8,777 nt of DNA from Odoribacteraceae bacterium. GTDB lineage: Bacteria > Bacteroidota > Bacteroidia > Bacteroidales > Marinifilaceae. The translations under genes and the position numbers were made by a program. The first letter of the stretch is position 1, and every line of letters begins with the position of its first letter. The stretch covers positions 1-8,777 of the forward strand of contig JAITJA010000194.1 in the NCBI GenBank assembly GCA_031279175.1. Direction: 5' to 3'. Shown here in pieces: positions 6,130 through 8,777 of the stretch. The notes under the pieces are model-generated. The model was not told the DNA's origin and made no database searches. It saw nothing but the letters and a program-made list of their open reading frames with translations.

Positions 6130-7383
6130 GTGATACAATATACCAGACACTCCCTCGACAACGGCCTGACGCTCGTCTGCAACACAGACAGCTCTACCCC
6201 TTTCGTCGCCGTCAACATACTCTACAAGGTCGGCGCGAGAGACGAACAACCGCACCGCACCGGCCTCGCCCATCTCCTCGAGCACCTCATGTTCGGCGGA
6301 TCGCGCAACGTCGACGACTTCGACGCGCGCGTACAGCAAGCCGGAGGAGAAAGCAACGCCTACACGAACAACGACTACACGAACTACTACATCATCCTCC
6401 CCGCCGCGAACATCGAAACCGCTCTCTGGCTCGAGTCCGACCGGATGATGAAACCAAAACTCACGAGACAATCGCTGGAAATACAGAAAAACGTCGTCGT
6501 CGAGGAGTTCAAACAACATTACCTCAACCGACCGTACGGCGACCTCTGGTTGCAACTGAGACCGCTCGCATACAAGGTGCACCCGTACCGCTGGAACACC
6601 ATCGGCATCGAACCGGAACACGTCGAACGCGTCTCCCTCGACGAGGTAAAAACATTCTCGCGCGCCCACTACGCCCCGGACAACGCCATCATCGCCATCA
6701 GCGGGAACATCTCCTCCGGGAAAGCACTGGAACTCGTCAAACGATGGTTCGGGGAAATACCACCGGCAAACGCGACGCGAAAATCCTACCCGCGCGAACC
6801 GCGACAGCAAGAAACGCGACGCCTCGTGATCGCCAACCACCCCGTCCCCGTCCCGTCGGACATGATCAGCATCGCCTTCCACGCGGGAGAACGCGCCTCC
6901 GACTACTTCTACGCCTCAGACATCCTCTCCGACGTCCTCGCCAACGGCGAATCCGCGCGCCTGCACGCGAACCTCGTCAAGAAAAACCCCCTCTTCTCGG
7001 ACATCGACGCCTTCCTCACGGCAGACGTCGACCCCGGACTCTTCATCATACAGGGAAAACCCGCGAAAGGCATACCCGTCAAGGAAGCCGAGGATGCCAT
7101 CATCAACGAAATACAGACACTCGCCAGTGAAGGCGTCGCCGAACGAGAATTACAAAAAACCCGCAACAAGATCGATCTACAGATCGCCTGCCACGAAATC
7201 AGCTACCAGTCAAAAGCCACGCGCCTCGCCTTCTTCGAGTATCTCGGGAACGTCGACCTCGTCAACAGCGAGCGTGACAGGTACGAACCCTTCTCTATCG
7301 ACTCGCTCAAGGAGACCGCGAGAGAACTCTTCCGAACCGGGAACAAATCCACGCTCCTTTACCTCTCTTCACCGGAAACATGA
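6130..7383 (+). CDS. M16 family zinc metallopeptidase, catalytic subunit
   Basis: This 417-residue protein is an M16 (pitrilysin/processing-peptidase type) zinc peptidase. The inverted zinc motif HLLEH is at residues 48-52 (His48 and His52 ligands, Glu51 catalytic), and the third ligand is probably Glu126 in the downstream VVVEEFKQH. The family core GGESNAYTNNDYTNYY is at about 72-87. The C-terminal half (about 190-400) has the M16 inactive-domain fold by length and pattern but lacks the usual Arg...Tyr substrate-binding motif (it reads SARLHANLVKKNPLF). No signal peptide is visible, so a cytoplasmic location is likely. The start is GTG at 6130, giving the normal family N-terminus (IQYTRHSLDNGLTLV); no Shine-Dalgarno is visible. 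Its stop overlaps the next gene's ATG in ATGA, implying coupled translation with a partner subunit. Confidence 0.93.
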   Translation: MIQYTRHSLDNGLTLVCNTDSSTPFVAVNILYKVGARDEQPHRTGLAHLLEHLMFGGSRNVDDFDARVQQAGGESNAYTNNDYTNYYIILPAANIETALWLESDRMMKPKLTRQSLEIQKNVVVEEFKQHYLNRPYGDLWLQLRPLAYKVHPYRWNTIGIEPEHVERVSLDEVKTFSRAHYAPDNAIIAISGNISSGKALELVKRWFGEIPPANATRKSYPREPRQQETRRLVIANHPVPVPSDMISIAFHAGERASDYFYASDILSDVLANGESARLHANLVKKNPLFSDIDAFLTADVDPGLFIIQGKPAKGIPVKEAEDAIINEIQTLASEGVAERELQKTRNKIDLQIACHEISYQSKATRLAFFEYLGNVDLVNSERDRYEPFSIDSLKETARELFRTGNKSTLLYLSSPET

Positions 7384-8660
7384 AACCAAACAGAAAATCC
7401 CCACCACCCCTGCACCCGATCGACACGCCAACGATCTTCACCCGACAAGACGCGCGCGCCGCGAACGGACTAAACCTGACATGCCTGCACGACCCGCGGC
7501 AAGAGACATGCAAGATAGAAATCATACTCCCGCACGGCACTTACTACCAGCCGCGCCCCGTCATCGCGTCCACGGCAATCAATCTCCTGAACGATGGAAC
7601 CACAACCCTCTCGGCGGCAGAAATCGCCGAGTTCTTCGATTTCCACGGCGCCTACATCCACCTGGCCGCCGGCGTACACCACTCCTCGATCTCGATCCTC
7701 TCACTACGCGAACACGCCGGGAAAATGATCGAGATGATCGCCAAAATGATCATCGAAAGCACCTTCCCGGAAAGAGAAATGGAAATATATCTCCGGAACA
7801 AACAACAACAGCACGAGGACAACATGGGAAAAACATCCTACCTCGCGCGAAGAGCGTTCCTCGGACTACTCAACGGGGAACAACACCCGTACGCGAACCA
7901 CTTCACCGGCGAGGATTTCGCCCGCGTCACCACCGCCACCGTCCGCCACTTCTACCGCGAGCGCCTCACCGCCACCGCCACCCGCGTCATCCTCTCGGGA
8001 AACATCGACGACGCGCTACCCAACCTCGTCGAACGCGCCTTCGCCCCACTACCCTCCTTCCACGTCGCCCCGGACGAACGCTTCCCATTCGCACCAGCCA
8101 CCCCCGGCGTATACCGGATCGAGAAACAAGGGGCCGTGCAGGCGAGTATCTACGCGGGAAAAGAGGGCGTGCACTTGCACGACGAGGATTACATCCCTTT
8201 CCTACTCTTGAACACCATCCTCGGCGGGTACTTCGGCTCGAGACTCATGTCGAATATCCGCGAGGAGAAAGGATACACCTATGGCGTCTACTCCTCTAAC
8301 GTGAATCTCAACCAGGGGGCCAACTGGATGATCACGACAGACGTTAACGCCGGGCAAGCCGACGCGACCATCGACGAGATCCGGAAGGAAATCACCCGAC
8401 TGCAAGAAGAACTCGTCCCCGACGACGAGTTGAATCTCGTCAAGAACTATTACCACGGCGAGATCCTCCGCGAGCTCGACGGCGCGTACGCCCAGGCCGA
8501 CATGCTCGGGTATTACTTGATGCATGACCTCGACCTCTCGTTCTGTCTTCGCGCGCTGGAACGCGTCAAGGAGTGCACGCCCGAACGCTTACTGGAACTC
8601 GCCCGGAAACACCTCCCCCTCGACAAGATGATCACCGTCATCGTCGGCAGCAAATCATAA
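7380..8660 (+). CDS. M16 family peptidase homologue, non-catalytic partner subunit
   Basis: This 426-residue M16 homologue has lost the zinc site: where the first subunit has HLLEH, this one reads STAIN (about residues 64-68, within IASTAINLLNDGTTT), so it should not bind zinc there. It keeps what the first subunit lacks, namely NTILGGYFGSRLMSNIREEK (278-297) followed by GYTYG, with the Arg294/Tyr301 pair that binds the substrate backbone in M16 enzymes. The two proteins therefore look like complementary halves of a heterodimer, as in bacterial M16B pairs and mitochondrial processing peptidase. The N-terminal 25 residues are Pro-rich and polar, without a signal peptide. Its ATG overlaps the stop of the catalytic subunit. 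A GC-rich repeat region follows immediately after the stop. Confidence 0.92.
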   Translation: MKPNRKSPPPLHPIDTPTIFTRQDARAANGLNLTCLHDPRQETCKIEIILPHGTYYQPRPVIASTAINLLNDGTTTLSAAEIAEFFDFHGAYIHLAAGVHHSSISILSLREHAGKMIEMIAKMIIESTFPEREMEIYLRNKQQQHEDNMGKTSYLARRAFLGLLNGEQHPYANHFTGEDFARVTTATVRHFYRERLTATATRVILSGNIDDALPNLVERAFAPLPSFHVAPDERFPFAPATPGVYRIEKQGAVQASIYAGKEGVHLHDEDYIPFLLLNTILGGYFGSRLMSNIREEKGYTYGVYSSNVNLNQGANWMITTDVNAGQADATIDEIRKEITRLQEELVPDDELNLVKNYYHGEILRELDGAYAQADMLGYYLMHDLDLSFCLRALERVKECTPERLLELARKHLPLDKMITVIVGSKS

Positions 8661-8676
8661 CCCGCCCCCCCCGCCC
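8661..8676 (-). other. Potential G-quadruplex-forming tract on the minus strand
   Basis: Directly after the stop codon of the second M16 gene, the plus strand reads CCC G CCCCCCCC G CCC. The complement is GGGCGGGGGGGGCGGG, which meets the common pattern of four runs of three G with very short loops. It lies in the strand complementary to the M16 messenger, so it could form in DNA behind RNA polymerase; whether it does so is not shown by the sequence. Confidence 0.4.
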
Positions 8677-8777
8677 GTGGGAAGGGTTCGGGTACGCCCG
8701 GAATGGTCCCCCGTCTCGTGGGTAGGTTTCGGGAAACCCCGAAAGTCCCCCCCCCCGCGTGGGGCGGGTTAGGGAAA
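8676..8777 (+). repeat. Degenerate tandem repeat, 41-base period, cut by the window end
   Basis: CGTGGG recurs at 8676, 8717 and 8758, exactly 41 bases apart each time. Units 1 and 2 are complete and agree at about 28 of 41 positions; unit 3 is cut off after 20 bases, of which about 15-16 match the earlier units. Each full unit has the plan CGTGGG, a G-rich stretch, a small hairpin (TTCGGG...CCCGGAA in unit 1, TTTCGGG...CCCGAAA in unit 2), then a C-run of 5 to 10 bases. The tract begins 15 bases after the last gene's stop. No ORF or transposase is associated with it, so a minisatellite, a hairpin-type intergenic repeat or a terminator array are all possible. The number of copies beyond the window is unknown. 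Confidence 0.7.
8727..8744 (+). terminator. Perfect seven-pair hairpin inside repeat unit 2, possible terminator
   Basis: TTTCGGG (8727-8733) pairs without mismatch with CCCGAAA (8738-8744) around the loop AAAC. The corresponding place in unit 1 (8687-8703) forms a similar hairpin with a single bulged G and loop TACG. These are the first stable stem-loops after the M16 pair and could mark the end of the transcript or protect its 3' end. They are followed by C-runs, not T-runs, so they are not classical intrinsic terminators. Confidence 0.3.

Noticed and set aside
7094..8299. Long rightward Arg/Pro/Thr-rich ORF overlapping both M16 genes in another frame.
   Set aside because: The product is the low-complexity type expected from an out-of-frame reading of GC-rich coding DNA, and both M16 frames have full family motifs.
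8661..8777. CRISPR array at the right edge because of the regular 41-base spacing.
   Set aside because: There is no conserved direct repeat longer than about six bases, no separate unique spacers, and the units diverge along their length; a degenerate tandem repeat explains it better.

Overview
The window looks like chromosomal DNA from a Bacteroidota member, most likely of the order Bacteroidales. The evidence is the family content and order (def-ruvX-divIC-cdd on one strand; glucosaminidase/LysM, DUF4199 protein and polyisoprenyl-type GT2 on the other; a tandem pair of M16 peptidases), the general absence of Shine-Dalgarno sequences before starts, and short AT-rich stretches just upstream of several start codons. 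By eye the GC content is in the mid to high 50s percent, which fits a GC-rich lineage such as the Rikenellaceae better than typical Bacteroides; genus cannot be settled from sequence reading alone. Nothing resembles a phage, IS element, CRISPR array, tRNA or rRNA.

Layout. Positions 1-380 hold an AT-rich left edge and a weakly supported rightward ORF whose 3' end runs into def. Positions 320-2173 are a compact leftward cluster, read in transcription order as cdd (cytidine deaminase), divIC (divisome FtsB/DivIC-like protein), ruvX/yqgF (16S rRNA 5'-end processing nuclease) and def (peptide deformylase). A 52-base divergent spacer (2174-2225) separates it from a rightward cluster: a secreted glucosaminidase with two LysM repeats, a four-helix DUF4199 membrane protein, a membrane-anchored GT2 glycosyltransferase, and a 12-helix MFS transporter resembling the animal lysosomal MFSD1 group. 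A strong hairpin (6061-6108) sits in the only sizeable internal gap on that strand. After it come two translationally coupled M16 metallopeptidase subunits, the first with the zinc-binding HxxEH motif and the second without it but with the Arg/Tyr substrate-binding pair. The right edge (8661-8777) is non-coding, C/G-run-rich, and carries a degenerate tandem repeat with an exact 41-base period that the window end cuts off.

How the genes fit together. The leftward group is housekeeping (pyrimidine salvage, cell division, rRNA maturation, N-terminal protein processing). The rightward group begins with envelope functions (peptidoglycan hydrolysis and lipid-linked sugar transfer) and ends with a plausible peptide-use module (MFSD1-like transporter plus a split M16 peptidase). 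The most unusual items are the 41-base hairpin repeats at the right edge, the MFSD1-like transporter beside the M16 pair, and the C-tract-rich convergent overlap at the 3' end of def. I found no clear evidence of an entirely new defence or mobile system.
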